Below are positions 9,249-16,893 of a stretch of DNA of 64,000 nt, piece after piece; position 1 is the first letter of the stretch, and every line of letters begins with the position of its first letter. The notes beneath the pieces are model-generated. The model did no database searches, was not told where the DNA came from, and saw only the letters and a program-made list of their open reading frames with translations. Made by a program: the position numbers and the translations under genes. Source of the stretch: Rhodocyclaceae bacterium (GTDB taxonomy: Bacteria > Pseudomonadota > Gammaproteobacteria > Burkholderiales > Rhodocyclaceae); NCBI GenBank assembly GCA_030824275.1, contig JAVBXY010000003.1, positions 209,715 through 273,714 on the forward strand, given 5' to 3'.

Positions 9249-9288
9249 ATTTACGCGTTAAGAATTTCAACCTAGAAGGAATATACCG

Positions 9289-9729
9289 ATGAATCTCAGT
9301 CGCAAGTTGTTGTCCCTATTGGCGGTGTTGGGCTGCGCACTCAGCGCGCCCGCATCGGCCACGCAGATCATCTGCCTGATCAACAATTCCTCTCAGGCCA
9401 TCAGAATCGTGGGGGCTGGTGAAGGGGCCGCTACGATCGAATACGAGGCGAAAGGCGGCGACAAAAACCAATGCTGGCATGTCGCCGAGTCTGCCAATGC
9501 GCTTAGATTTGTTGGGTACCATACGAAAGATGCCGCCGGTTATTGGCAAAACGCGGGGATAGAGAAGCCTATTGCTTTCCAGAACACACCTATCGTCAAG
9601 TCCCAATGGTTTTTTTGGGAAAAATATTCGGGGAAGTGGGACGCAGATGTAAAAAACTGCGGCAAACAGATTTGCATGTACCACTCTACCCACACCGATG
9701 TGTGGCGGCTGTACGTTGTAGACAAATGA
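9289..9729 (+). CDS. Secreted small cysteine-containing protein, unknown function
   Basis: A 146-aa protein not assigned to a family. A clear Sec signal peptide (residues 1-24, ending APASA-T) is followed by about 120 residues with five cysteines, two of them in a KNCGKQICMYHS segment near the C-terminus. These probably form disulfides in the periplasm or outside the cell. The ribosome-binding site is GAAGGA. Base composition is poorer in GC than the housekeeping genes around it, which suggests transfer. It is convergent with the next gene across a 29-bp palindrome. Confidence 0.6.
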   Translation: MNLSRKLLSLLAVLGCALSAPASATQIICLINNSSQAIRIVGAGEGAATIEYEAKGGDKNQCWHVAESANALRFVGYHTKDAAGYWQNAGIEKPIAFQNTPIVKSQWFFWEKYSGKWDADVKNCGKQICMYHSTHTDVWRLYVVDK

Positions 9730-9786
9730 CCTAACGCCGAACCGCCATTGAAGGCGAGCTGAGCGGCCTCTGCCGGGCGGCGATGC

Positions 9787-9815
9787 ATGGCTAACGGTCA
9801 GTGACCGTTAGCCAT
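9787..9815. terminator. 29-bp near-perfect palindrome between convergent genes
   Basis: ATGGCTAACGGTCA and its exact reverse complement are separated by one base, giving 14-bp arms. It sits between the stops of two convergent genes, so a bidirectional terminator is the simplest reading. There is no T-tract on either side, so a protein-binding site or an inserted repeat is also possible. Confidence 0.5.
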
Positions 9816-9902
9816 TGTGCTCGGTCAAATCAGTCAGGACGCAGTCCGACGTATGAAATCGCCTTGCTACTGAAATCGTGCCGTAGCCAAGCGAAGCGTC
9901 CA

Positions 9903-11294
9903 TCAGTTCAGCGGGGTCTCGTAGGCATACACCGCTGAACAGCGCAATTCAATGACGTTGCCGTTGCAGTCCGGGTTGCCACCACTGCCGCAAAAGCCGG
10001 TGGCTACCATGCCGAGCGGACAGGAAATTCCCGTTCCCCAGTTCGTCTGGGGTATCCATTGTGATTCGGCCGCATGAATGGCAAAGGAAACCTCAACGTT
10101 GGGGTCGATTTCCCCTGCTGTTGTCAATGACGCACAATCGATGTGGCTGGGACGACCATTGCAGTTCGGGTTGCTGCCCGACCCGCAGATGCTGACGATC
10201 GCCTGTCCATCCGGACAGACTAGTCGCTCTCCCCACCTGCTGGCCGTCAACTTCCCGTGCCGTTCAGGGGCATTGGTCGTGGCGATCCTGCGCTGGGCGG
10301 TGTAATAGGCACAGCCGGTCTGTACCGGATGCCCCTGGCAATCGGCATTGGAACCACTGCCGCAAGCCGCCATCACCACGCCTCTACGTCCGTTTATCGA
10401 TGGGCATTCGGCACTCGTTCCCCAAGCACCGGCGCTGGCAACGACCGCCTGCTGGTTGATTGGCGCAAATGAACCGTTGTCCCATCCCAGTTTGCGCTTG
10501 GTCATTCTGGCCGCATTCTTCTGAATCTTGTAAATCCGCTCCTTGGCGGTTGCTACTCGTGCGTCTTCTTGCTTTTCCCAATTTTCGCGATTCATGCAAC
10601 TTCCCATACCCTGCAGGCTCCAGTCGCCGCTTCTACAAGGATATGGATTCACATTTCGGGGCACATTGATTTTTGCCAGGGCTTCGGCTTTTTCCCTGCT
10701 CATGGCCGCCTCGGCCGCCTTGGCGCGCTTTGCCGCCTCGGCCTTTTTTGCCGCTTCTTCCTCAGCGGATTTTTCCGCAGCTTTTTGCTGCGGGGTCTTG
10801 GCCGCTTCCCGCTTGATGCTCTCAATTTCTGCCGCCATTCGATTGATTTCGAAGTGGCGCTCCACTCGCCGTCTGGCCGGCTGTTCTGCCTGCCACATGC
10901 GCTCTTTTTCTGCGGCTATGCGCTCGTTTTCCTGGGCCTGCCATTGCTGGGGGCTCAATCGAAGATCTCTACTGCATTGATCCTGAATAGCCCTAGCCGC
11001 ACCATCCCAGGCTAGCTGAAAACAAGTACTGCTGGTTGGCTGTGGGCGGGGCGATACTTTGTAAGTTGCAAAGGCAGCGGCTTTTTCCTTCGCCATGTCC
11101 TCAGCGCTTTTTGGGGAGGTTCTGGGTTGATTTGGCTTTAGTCTGAAATATTCAGCCTCGATCTCCCTTTCCCGCTGTTCAGCAATTTGGCGGGCCACTT
11201 GGTTCATGCTATCCACGCGTGGATCGGCGCTCACATTACCGGAGACCGAAAACGTCAGTAGAGCTGCAATCAAGGTGATCGGGCGCCAATTCAT
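9903..11294 (-). CDS. Secreted coiled-coil protein with three C-terminal Cys-rich repeats
   Basis: A 463-aa protein of unknown function. It has a signal peptide (residues 1-23), then a charged Ala/Lys/Glu-rich region (about 24-260) likely to form coiled coil. Three repeats of about 45 residues follow, with the pattern WG...CP.G......CGSG.N.DC.G......C (about residues 300-460). The four cysteines per repeat suggest small disulfide-bonded modules, perhaps for binding. The gene stands alone, convergent with the preceding secreted protein. Confidence 0.6.
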   Translation of the reverse strand: MNWRPITLIAALLTFSVSGNVSADPRVDSMNQVARQIAEQREREIEAEYFRLKPNQPRTSPKSAEDMAKEKAAAFATYKVSPRPQPTSSTCFQLAWDGAARAIQDQCSRDLRLSPQQWQAQENERIAAEKERMWQAEQPARRRVERHFEINRMAAEIESIKREAAKTPQQKAAEKSAEEEAAKKAEAAKRAKAAEAAMSREKAEALAKINVPRNVNPYPCRSGDWSLQGMGSCMNRENWEKQEDARVATAKERIYKIQKNAARMTKRKLGWDNGSFAPINQQAVVASAGAWGTSAECPSINGRRGVVMAACGSGSNADCQGHPVQTGCAYYTAQRRIATTNAPERHGKLTASRWGERLVCPDGQAIVSICGSGSNPNCNGRPSHIDCASLTTAGEIDPNVEVSFAIHAAESQWIPQTNWGTGISCPLGMVATGFCGSGGNPDCNGNVIELRCSAVYAYETPLN

Positions 11295-11348
11295 GATGGA
11301 CTCGTTGTTGAGTGAGAAATGGGATCAGTATATATGCGTTCGTATTTT

Positions 11349-11822
11349 CTACAGCCGCCAGGCCAGCAGTTCGTCCGCCGTGCGCAGGCGAGCGGAGAGC
11401 ACCTTGGTGATGTTGCGATAGACCTTGAGGCCGACCTCGGGGGTGGCGTGGATGGCGTTGTCGTTGATGCGCACCAGCACGCAGTCCGAGTCGGCGATGA
11501 CGCTGGCGCTGCGGGCTTCATTGTCGGCCAGGCCCATTTCGCCGAAGCTGTCGGCGGCGCCCAGGCGGGCGAGTTCCACTTCGCCGTCGCGTCCCGATTT
11601 CACCACACGCGCTTCACCGGCGAGGATGATGTACATGTGGTTGCCGACGTTGCCTTCCTTGACGATGTAGGCGCCAGGTACGAAGGTGCATTTCTCCGAG
11701 CTGCCGAGAAGGTCGCTGATCTCGGCCGGGGTCAGTCCCTGGAAGGCCTTGACGTGCTCGGCGAGACGGAACAGCAGGCGTTGCAGGTCCTGGAAGGTGA
11801 ATTGTTCGCGTATCCAGCTCAT
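11349..11822 (-). CDS. Cyclic nucleotide-binding (CNB) domain protein
   Basis: A 157-aa stand-alone CNB/Crp-type beta-barrel domain: the barrel runs from PGAYIVKEGNVGNHMYII to a phosphate-binding-cassette-like SFGEMGLADNEARSASV, followed by a C-terminal helix. No helix-turn-helix is present, so it is probably a sensor or adaptor rather than a transcription factor. The start ATG 11822 has GAGGA just upstream. It follows glnD by seven bases on the same strand and is probably cotranscribed. Confidence 0.8.
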   Translation of the reverse strand: MSWIREQFTFQDLQRLLFRLAEHVKAFQGLTPAEISDLLGSSEKCTFVPGAYIVKEGNVGNHMYIILAGEARVVKSGRDGEVELARLGAADSFGEMGLADNEARSASVIADSDCVLVRINDNAIHATPEVGLKVYRNITKVLSARLRTADELLAWRL

Positions 11823-11829
11823 GGTGTCC

Positions 11830-14400
11830 TCAGATTTGTAGGGCGGCCAGCAGGTCCTGCTCCAGGCGGACAAGGGTGGCGGTTTGCGCCAGTTCCTTGC
11901 CGCTCACAAGGAAGACGTCCTCGACGCGTTCGCCAAGGGTAGCAATCTTTGCCGTGTGCAGGGTGACATTATGCTCACCGAGTATGCGGGCGATGGCGTA
12001 GAGCAGGCCGGGACGGTCGGCGGCGCTGATGCTCATCAGATAGTGGCTGCCCTTTTCGTCGGCACGGATGTCCACTTCCGGCGTCACCGGAAAATGGCGT
12101 ACCTGTCGCGACACGCGGCCGCCGGTCACGGTGGCGGGCAGGGGTGGCTGGAGTTGCAATAGGGTGACCAACTCGTGTTCGATGAGGGCGATCACGTCGC
12201 GGTAGGCGTGCTCGGCATCCGAGGCGAAAACGACGAAGCTGTCGAGGGCGTAGCCGTGACGCGTGGTGTGGATCTTGGCGTCTACGATGCTGTAGCCCAT
12301 GCGTGCGAAAAAGCCGCACAGGCGGGCGAAGAGCAGCGGTTGGTCCGGCAGGTAGGCCATGATCTGGAGGCCGTCGCCGATGGGATTGAGGCGGGCGCGC
12401 ACCACCGGCTCTTCCGCCGCCGGGCGGTGATAGAGGGTGCGCGTATGCCAGGCGATTTCCTCGGCGTCGTGGCGCATGAAGTAGCCGGTATCGAGCTGAT
12501 CCCAGAGGGCGCTTTCGACGCCGGTGCGCAGGCCGTGGTAACGCAGGATGCGCCGCGCTTCTTCCTGGCGTTCGGCGACGCCGGCCAGTTCAGGCGCCTT
12601 GTCGCCGCGCAGCAGGCGTGCGGTCATGCGGAAGAGATCTTCGAGCAGCTTGCCTTTCCACGCGTTCCAGACTTTCGGGCTGGTGCCCCGGATGTCGGCA
12701 ACGGTGAGCAGGTAAAGCGCAGTGAGGCGACGCATGTCGCCAACGCGCTCGGCGAAGGCATGGATCACATCCGGGTCGGCCAGGTCCTGCTTCTGTGCGA
12801 TCTGCGACATCATCAGATGCTGCTCGACGAGGAAGACCACCAGTTCGGCGTCATCGCCCTCGATGCCGTGGTCGCGGCAGAAGCGCCGGGCATCGCTCAT
12901 GCCGAGCTTGGAGTGGTCGCCGCCGCGTCCTTTGGCGATGTCGTGGAACAGCGCGGCGACATACAGCAGCCAGTGCCGGTCGAGGCCGGTCATCAGCCGC
13001 GAGCAGAAGGGGTACTCGTGGGCGAACTCGGGCATGGCGAAGCGCCGCAGGTTGCGCACCACCTGGAGAATGTGTTGGTCCACGGTGTAGACGTGGAATA
13101 GGTCGTGCTGCATCTGGCCGACGATGCGGCCGAAGGCCGGCAGGTAGCGGCCGAGGATGTCGTACTGGTTCATGCGCCGCAGCGCGTGGATCAGGTGTTT
13201 TTGCTGAAACAGTTTGAGGAACAGGGCGCGGTTGTCGAGGTCGCGGCGGAAGTCGGCGTCGATGCGGCCACGCGCGCGCCACAGGGCGCGAAGGGTACGC
13301 GGCGTCATGCCCTTGAGTTCGGTGCGCTGCATCTGGAGCAGGAAGCATTCGAGGATGGCGCGGGGGAAGCGGTCGAAGATGTCTTCCTCGCGCACGTCGA
13401 GCTGTTCGCGCACCATCTGGAAATGGGTGCCGATGACGATGGGCGCGCCGGCGCGCTTGGGCAGCAGGCGGTCGATCAGCACCTGCATGATGAGTGCATT
13501 CAACTGGGTGACCAGTTTGGCGTTCTGGTAGTAGCGTTGCATCAGCACTTCCGAGGCGCGCTTGGCTTCGGTGGGGCCGACGCCCATGGCCAGGGCCAGC
13601 CGTTCCTGATGGTCGAAGAGCAGGCGTTCTTCGCGGCGGCCGGCCAGCAGATGCAGTTGCACGCGCAGATCGCGCAGGCGGCGGTCCACGCGTTCGAGCT
13701 GGCGCGTCTCGGTGGCAGTCACCAGCCCGGCCTTGTGCAGGGCCTGCCAGTCCTTGCCGATGCCTGCCGCCTGCGTCACCCAGAGGATGACTTGAAGGTC
13801 GCGCAAACCACCGGGGCTTTCCTTGCAGTTGGGTTCGAGGCTGTAGGGTGTGTCGTTGAATTTGGCATAGCGTTCCGCCTGTTCGAGCTGCTTGGCGCGG
13901 AAGAAGGAGGCGGGTTCGAGGGCCGCGCTGTAGCTGTGTTCGAAGTCTTCGTAGAGCGCGCTATTGCCGGCCAGGAAGCGCGCTTCCAGTAATGCCGTCT
14001 TGACCGTGATGTCGCGCTCTGCCTCGTCGAGGCATTCGCCGACGGTGCGCACGCTGTGGCCGATGTCGAGGCCGATGTCCCAGAGCAGGCCCACCAGTTG
14101 TTCGAGATGGGCTTCGGGCGTTGTCGATGCGGGAGAAGCGTCGGGGAGCAGGATCAGCAGATCCACGTCCGAGCCCGGATACAGCTCGCCGCGCCCATAG
14201 CCGCCGACAGCGACCAGGGCAAATTCCTCTGGCATGGCGAGGGTGGCCCACAAGTCCTGCAGCACTGAATCCACCAGCGCGGCACGGCCGTGCAGCAGGG
14301 CGAGGCTGTCCTTCTTTTCCTGCCAGGCGGCGGTCAGCCCCTGCTGCCCATCGACCAGCCGCTGGCGGCTCGCGGCAGCCAGCTCGCGGGGATCGTTCAT
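11830..14400 (-). CDS. glnD: [Protein-PII] uridylyltransferase/uridylyl-removing enzyme
   Basis: The 856-aa nitrogen sensor that uridylylates and deuridylylates PII. The nucleotidyltransferase motif VGGYGRGELYPGSDVD is near residue 65-80. The HD phosphohydrolase domain has FHDIAKGRGGDHS near 480. Two C-terminal ACT domains sense glutamine (about 690-850). ATG 14400 overlaps the map stop by four bases; map-glnD is a common proteobacterial pair. Length is normal (850-890 aa). Confidence 0.95.
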   Translation of the reverse strand: MNDPRELAAASRQRLVDGQQGLTAAWQEKKDSLALLHGRAALVDSVLQDLWATLAMPEEFALVAVGGYGRGELYPGSDVDLLILLPDASPASTTPEAHLEQLVGLLWDIGLDIGHSVRTVGECLDEAERDITVKTALLEARFLAGNSALYEDFEHSYSAALEPASFFRAKQLEQAERYAKFNDTPYSLEPNCKESPGGLRDLQVILWVTQAAGIGKDWQALHKAGLVTATETRQLERVDRRLRDLRVQLHLLAGRREERLLFDHQERLALAMGVGPTEAKRASEVLMQRYYQNAKLVTQLNALIMQVLIDRLLPKRAGAPIVIGTHFQMVREQLDVREEDIFDRFPRAILECFLLQMQRTELKGMTPRTLRALWRARGRIDADFRRDLDNRALFLKLFQQKHLIHALRRMNQYDILGRYLPAFGRIVGQMQHDLFHVYTVDQHILQVVRNLRRFAMPEFAHEYPFCSRLMTGLDRHWLLYVAALFHDIAKGRGGDHSKLGMSDARRFCRDHGIEGDDAELVVFLVEQHLMMSQIAQKQDLADPDVIHAFAERVGDMRRLTALYLLTVADIRGTSPKVWNAWKGKLLEDLFRMTARLLRGDKAPELAGVAERQEEARRILRYHGLRTGVESALWDQLDTGYFMRHDAEEIAWHTRTLYHRPAAEEPVVRARLNPIGDGLQIMAYLPDQPLLFARLCGFFARMGYSIVDAKIHTTRHGYALDSFVVFASDAEHAYRDVIALIEHELVTLLQLQPPLPATVTGGRVSRQVRHFPVTPEVDIRADEKGSHYLMSISAADRPGLLYAIARILGEHNVTLHTAKIATLGERVEDVFLVSGKELAQTATLVRLEQDLLAALQI

Positions 14401-15206
14401 GGATGAATCTGGATACCGGGCGGGCAGGGCGGCGCACCCGCAGAGAGCGTCAGCACCTCGACGCCGGTGGGCGTGACCACCACGGTGTGCTCGAACTGGG
14501 CGGAGAGGCTGCGATCCTTGGTGATGATGGTCCAGCCGTCCGGTAGCTCGGAGATCGCCGCCTTGCCGGCATTGATCATCGGCTCGATGGTGAAGATCAT
14601 GCCCGGCTCCAGGATAGGGCCGTCGCTGGCCTTGCCGTAATGCAGCACCTGCGGCTCCTCGTGAAAATTGAGGCCAATGCCGTGGCCGCAGAACTCGCGC
14701 ACGACGGAGAAGCCAGCGCCTTCTGCGTGTTTCTGGATCGCCGCACCGATGGCGCCCAGATGGACGCCGGGTTTGACTTGGGCGATGCCGATCCACAGGC
14801 ATTCGTGGGTCAGGTTCACCAGCCGCTTGGCGAGAATGGAGGCATCGCCGACGACGAAGGTGCGGCTGGTGTCGCCGTGCCAGCCATCCTTGATGGTGGT
14901 GATGTCGAGATTGACGATGTCGCCCTTCTTCAGCGGGCGGTCGTTGGGAATGCCGTGGCAGACCTGATGATTCACCGAGGCGCAGATGGACTTCGGATAG
15001 GGCGTGTAACCGGGCGGCGCGTAGTTCAGCGGCGCCGGGATGCAGCCCTGCACATCCACCATCAGGTTGTGACAGAGGCGGTCGAGCTCGCCGGTGGTAA
15101 CGCCGGGCTTGACGAAGGGCGCGATGTAGTCGAGCACTTCACCGGCGAGACGGCAGGCGACGCGCATTTGCGCGATGTCGTCAGCGGACTTGATGGAAAT
15201 GGCCAT
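14397..15206 (-). CDS. map: Type I methionine aminopeptidase
   Basis: A 269-aa enzyme that removes the initiator methionine from nascent proteins. Dinuclear metal ligands are in NLDITTIKDGWHGDTSRTF (two Asp), EFCGHGIGLNFHEEP (His), FTIEPM (Glu) and AQFEHTVVV (Glu). ATG 15206 begins MAISIKSADDI, the conserved N-terminus; a 13-codon upstream extension is less likely. It is translationally coupled to glnD. Confidence 0.95.
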   Translation of the reverse strand: MAISIKSADDIAQMRVACRLAGEVLDYIAPFVKPGVTTGELDRLCHNLMVDVQGCIPAPLNYAPPGYTPYPKSICASVNHQVCHGIPNDRPLKKGDIVNLDITTIKDGWHGDTSRTFVVGDASILAKRLVNLTHECLWIGIAQVKPGVHLGAIGAAIQKHAEGAGFSVVREFCGHGIGLNFHEEPQVLHYGKASDGPILEPGMIFTIEPMINAGKAAISELPDGWTIITKDRSLSAQFEHTVVVTPTGVEVLTLSAGAPPCPPGIQIHP

Positions 15207-15273
15207 GGCGGCTGGATGGTATTGGGATACGGATAGATGAGGCATTTTACCCGCCCCAGCGTTTCCCGCTGTG

Positions 15274-15297
15274 GAAAGTCGGCGCTGATGCAGCTAC
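15274..15297 (-). repeat. Dispersed 24-bp element, copy 7 (intergenic)
   Basis: Reverse copy upstream of map. The CAGCGCCGACTTTC half is perfect; the distal GCCGT half is degraded. It lies outside any convincing gene. Confidence 0.75.
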
Positions 15298-15413
15298 TGC
15301 GCTACAAGGCGGTCGAGCAAAAGACGCTCTTCTCGCCGTAGCGGATGACGGAACGGCGATCAGGCCCTCGTCAGGAAGAAGAAAGCGTGAGCGATGTCGC
15401 TTTTCAGGTGCTC

Positions 15414-15440
15414 AGAAAGTCAAATGACTCTGACCCTTTG
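15414..15440 (-). repeat. AAAGGGTCAGAGTCA-type repeat fragment
   Basis: Read on the - strand it is AAAGGGTCAGAGTCA followed by TTTGACTTTCT. It lies just downstream of the truncated type I secretion gene and resembles 35950-35980. Such motifs are reminiscent of sequences around REP-associated or IS200-like elements, an association made from memory. Confidence 0.4.
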
Positions 15441-15460
15441 GTTAAAGGAATTGAGTTCCT

Positions 15461-16000
15461 TCAGCGCATAGCGGGTGGCGAGGGCATCGGGGTTGGCTTG
15501 TGCTTGAGTAGCTCGGGGAGGAACCAGCGGAAGCCGAAATTGTTGGAGGTCGCGCTGCTTCCCGTGCTGGCGGCGGTTTCGTCGTCGGGCTTGAGGGTCT
15601 TGGCTGCCGGGATGAATTGCAGGCAGCGGCCGGCGTAGCGGGCGGTGAAATCGGCGGCGGAGAGTTCGCTGGGTTCCGTCTGGCTGGCATGGATCAGGAG
15701 CACGCGGCCACCGTCGTGGCGCAGCAGCAGGGCGAGGCCTTGTTCGCCTTCGTCGGCCGGGCTCAGGGTGACGAAGGACGGCCCTGGCAACTCCGACAGT
15801 TCTTCGGCCGGGCATTCTGAAATGGCTTCACGGAAACCCAGCGCCAGCAGTGCTTCACGCAGGCTTTCCAGCGTGTGTGGTGGCGGAAACTGCTTGAGCA
15901 GCAATGCGCCGTCGAAGGGGATGCGATGGAGCTGACAGGCCGCGCCAAGCGCCCATGTGAAGTTTGCCGAACTGAATGTCGAACTGAGCGCTACTTGCAT
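15461..16000 (-). pseudogene. Truncated type I secretion ATPase (C39-like N-terminal domain only)
   Basis: A 179-aa frame matching only the N-terminal, catalytically inactive C39-peptidase-like domain of HlyB/LapB-type secretion ABC transporters (WALGAACQLHRIPFD, then LESLREALLALGF). It ends with the domain boundary FGFRWFLPELLKHK. In intact proteins this is followed by six membrane helices and an ATPase, about 700 aa in all. Here the frame runs into a short unrelated tail (PTPMPSPPAMR) and stops next to a repeat fragment. ATG 16000 has a GGGAGAGG site upstream. Probably a deletion remnant. Confidence 0.65.
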
Positions 16001-16083
16001 TACCAGCCTCTCCCTTGCTCTGAAAACACCGCCTTCCGTTTGAGGCACAGGAGGCGGTGATCGGGAGAAAGGAAAGCCTTACC

Positions 16084-16110
16084 TCCATATAGGGATTACC
16101 CTATCATGGA
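16084..16110. promoter_or_regulatory. Imperfect 27-bp palindrome upstream of the secretion remnant
   Basis: TCCAT-ATAGGG-ATTA-CCCTAT-C-ATGGA reads as nested inverted repeats with one bulged base. It lies 84 bp before the - strand remnant gene and is followed on the + strand by CCTTTTT. It could be an operator for the old promoter or a weak + strand terminator. Confidence 0.35.
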
Positions 16111-16214
16111 GCATCCTTTTTGCATATCCAGCTTAAGTAATAGGTGATCGTTTGCCTGGCCGGGCGCGCATGGCGATGCGTGTGGCGGGTTGACCACAAG
16201 AGGAAGTTTCGATA

Positions 16215-16237
16215 ATGTTTATACATTGTATAAACAT
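16215..16237. promoter_or_regulatory. Perfect palindromic operator before mazE
   Basis: ATGTTTATAC-ATT-GTATAAACAT has 10-bp perfect arms and a 3-bp spacer. It ends 13 bases before the mazE start. AbrB-fold MazE antitoxins bind palindromes overlapping their own promoter, so this is the likely autoregulatory site. Confidence 0.7.
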
Positions 16238-16250
16238 AAAGGGTTCGGCC

Positions 16251-16502
16251 ATGGCTGAAGCAATCCTGGATATCAAGCATTGGGGTAACAATCTGGGGGT
16301 GAGGTTGCCGGCGGCGGTGGCGCGTGCCGCGCATCTGCATGCCGATCAACGGGTGCGGGTCGAGGTGCAGCAGGGGCGGGTGGTCATCACGCCACTTGAG
16401 GATGTGCCGCTGACGCTGGAGCAGCGACTGGCCCGTTTCGATCCCGTCCGTCATGGCGGGGAGGCGATGGCGACGGAAGCGGTCGGGGCTGAGCGGTGGT
16501 AG
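16251..16502 (+). CDS. mazE: MazE-type antitoxin (AbrB/SpoVT fold)
   Basis: An 83-aa antitoxin. The AbrB-fold DNA-binding part is at residues 3-50 (IKHWGNNLGVRLPAAVARAAHLHADQRVRVEV). A C-terminal toxin-binding tail follows. The start is ATG 16251. Its last seven bases overlap mazF. It should neutralise MazF and repress from the adjacent palindrome. Confidence 0.9.
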   Translation: MAEAILDIKHWGNNLGVRLPAAVARAAHLHADQRVRVEVQQGRVVITPLEDVPLTLEQRLARFDPVRHGGEAMATEAVGAERW

Positions 16503-16879
16503 CCGGCGGCAAACAGAAGGTGTGGTCACCCGACCGGCAGGAGATCATCTGGATAGACTGTAATCCCCAGGCCGGGCGCGAAATGCGTGACCGACATCCC
16601 TTTCTGGTGCTGTCGCCGCGTAGCTTCAATGAGCGCACCTCGCTGGTGATAGGCCTGCCCATGACCACGGCGGAATACAACGCGGACAATCCCTTCGCCG
16701 TCGTCGCCGGGGCGGCGAGCGGCAAGAAGTCGGGCAAGACCAGTTACGTTCTCTGCCACCAGCCGAAATCCTTCGACTGGCGCGTACGGGAGGCCGCCCC
16801 CCATCCGATGAAGCGGCTGTCGGATGTTCGTTTTGCCGAGGTATGTGGATTGCTGAACCAGATCGTGCAGTTGAACTGA
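16496..16879 (+). CDS. mazF: MazF-type endoribonuclease toxin
   Basis: A 127-aa PemK/MazF-family sequence-specific mRNA interferase: an IIWIDCNPQAGREMRDRHPFLVLSP N-terminal strand pair with the conserved Arg and Pro residues, then VIGLPMTT and a KTSYVLCHQPKSFDWR segment. It starts with GTG 16496 inside the mazE stop region, so translation is coupled. It looks intact. Confidence 0.9.
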   Translation: MVAGGKQKVWSPDRQEIIWIDCNPQAGREMRDRHPFLVLSPRSFNERTSLVIGLPMTTAEYNADNPFAVVAGAASGKKSGKTSYVLCHQPKSFDWRVREAAPHPMKRLSDVRFAEVCGLLNQIVQLN

Positions 16880-16893
16880 GGGCTGTCGTCGTC

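Noticed and set aside
13248..13275. Possible further copy of the dispersed element in glnD (AAGTCGGCGTCGATGCGGCC)
   Set aside because: The core is broken after GGCG and the tail does not match; explained by the protein sequence DADFRR.
15345..15638. Open + strand frame of 97 codons between map and the secretion remnant
   Set aside because: No ribosome-binding site, no recognisable domain, and it overlaps the remnant gene antisense.
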